From a bacterium (GTDB taxonomy: Bacteria; SM23-31; JAUVVT01): a DNA stretch of 7,801 nt. Each line of letters begins with the position of its first letter. Positions within the stretch are counted from its first letter, which is position 1. The notes beneath the pieces were generated by a model that did no database searches, was not told the origin of the DNA, and saw only the letters and a list, made by a program, of their open reading frames with translations. A program made the translations under genes and the position numbers. Below are positions 7,692-7,801 of this stretch, piece by piece. The stretch covers positions 1-7,801 of the forward strand of contig JAUVVT010000065.1 of assembly GCA_030604505.1 (NCBI GenBank), written 5' to 3'.

Positions 7692-7776
7692 GGTAAGAAA
7701 CTTAATTAAAAAAAGGTTGTTTAATTTAGTATAATGCGTTTTTAAAGTTTGGGAATAATTAAACGTTTTTTCGCTT
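7692..7776. other. Intergenic gap after the three-gene block
   Basis: This is a very AT-rich gap after the TGA at 7689. An AT-only inverted repeat, AATTAAA (7704-7710) with TTTAATT (7720-7726), could form a weak stem, extendable by CT/AG outside one mismatch. It has no GC clamp and no downstream T-run of the usual kind, so I do not call it a terminator. A second weak pair, CGTTT (7737-7741) with AAACG (7761-7765), is followed by TTTTT; its loop is about 19 nt long, so a terminator is possible but poorly supported. Confidence 0.4.
7730..7735 (+). promoter_or_regulatory. TATAAT box, possible -10 of a promoter for the next gene
   Basis: The hexamer TATAAT is a perfect match to a housekeeping sigma -10 box and lies 55 nt before the ATG at 7791. 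No convincing TTGACA is found 16-18 nt upstream; the nearest TTG (7717-7719) is too close. A TAAAGTTTG at 7743-7751 is an alternative that resembles the Bacteroidetes -7 box with one extra base. In DNA this AT-rich either could be chance. Confidence 0.3.
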
Positions 7777-7785
7777 GGGAGGTGA
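7777..7785 (+). promoter_or_regulatory. Strong Shine-Dalgarno sequence for the gene starting at 7791
   Basis: GGGAGGTGA ends 5 nt before the ATG at 7791 and matches the 16S rRNA 3' end closely. It stands out because none of the three large upstream genes has a comparable site. It identifies 7791 as a real start even though almost none of the gene is visible. Confidence 0.75.
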
Positions 7786-7790
7786 AAGTT

Positions 7791-7801
7791 ATGAAATTTA
7801 A
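7791..7801 (+). CDS. Start of a downstream gene (3' cut by window end), product unknown
   Basis: Only ATG AAA TTT and two further bases are present (Met-Lys-Phe). The case for a gene rests on the strong Shine-Dalgarno sequence just upstream and the gap that separates it from the previous stop. The Lys in second place is compatible with many proteins, including ones with a signal peptide, and no function can be assigned. It may have its own promoter in the 99-nt gap and so be a separate transcription unit. Confidence 0.6.

Noticed and set aside
7704..7726. Intrinsic terminator after the third gene
   Set aside because: The stem AATTAAA/TTTAATT has only A-T pairs and no following T-run, so it is too weak to call.

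Overview
The window holds a tightly packed three-gene block on the + strand (nt 1-7691), followed by a short regulatory gap and the first codons of a fourth gene. It is AT-rich and codes on one strand only. Three traits point to the FCB superphylum: long FG-GAP/VCBS propeller proteins, a C-terminal FlgD-like/type IX-sorting-like Ig domain, and a PorV/UPF0164-type outer-membrane barrel. The three main genes also lack clear Shine-Dalgarno sequences. An Ignavibacteria- or Bacteroidetes-related lineage fits best. Cloacimonetes or Marinimicrobia cannot be excluded, because no phylogenetic marker gene is present.

Layout: (1) nt 1-3777 is the 3' part of a very large secreted protein, open at the window's left edge. 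It has two successive blocks of FG-GAP repeats, each closed by an FN3-like domain, then a Big_5/SbsA-type Ig domain, a ZU5-like domain and a C-terminal FlgD/sorting-type domain. (2) nt 3823-5304 is a secreted protein with a signal peptide, seven FG-GAP/VCBS repeats and a C-terminal ASPIC/UnbV domain. (3) nt 5358-7691 is a composite envelope protein: signal peptide, PorV-like outer-membrane barrel, Ig-like segment, transglutaminase-like domain with a Cys-His-Glu triad, and C-terminal TPRs. (4) nt 7692-7790 is a gap with a TATAAT box and a strong Shine-Dalgarno sequence. It leads to an ATG at 7791, of which only three complete codons are visible.

The three large genes are separated by 45 and 53 nt with no obvious intrinsic terminator, so they are probably co-transcribed. 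All three products are predicted to be exported: two propeller-rich, probably calcium-binding surface or extracellular proteins and one outer-membrane protein with added enzymatic and scaffold domains. A shared job at the cell surface (adhesion, surface display or secretion of the repeat proteins) is an inference from domain content and gene order. The most unusual element is the barrel-transglutaminase-TPR fusion. The two intergenic gaps also contain symmetric or hairpin sequences and a shared TTCAAATTT element close to the start codons.
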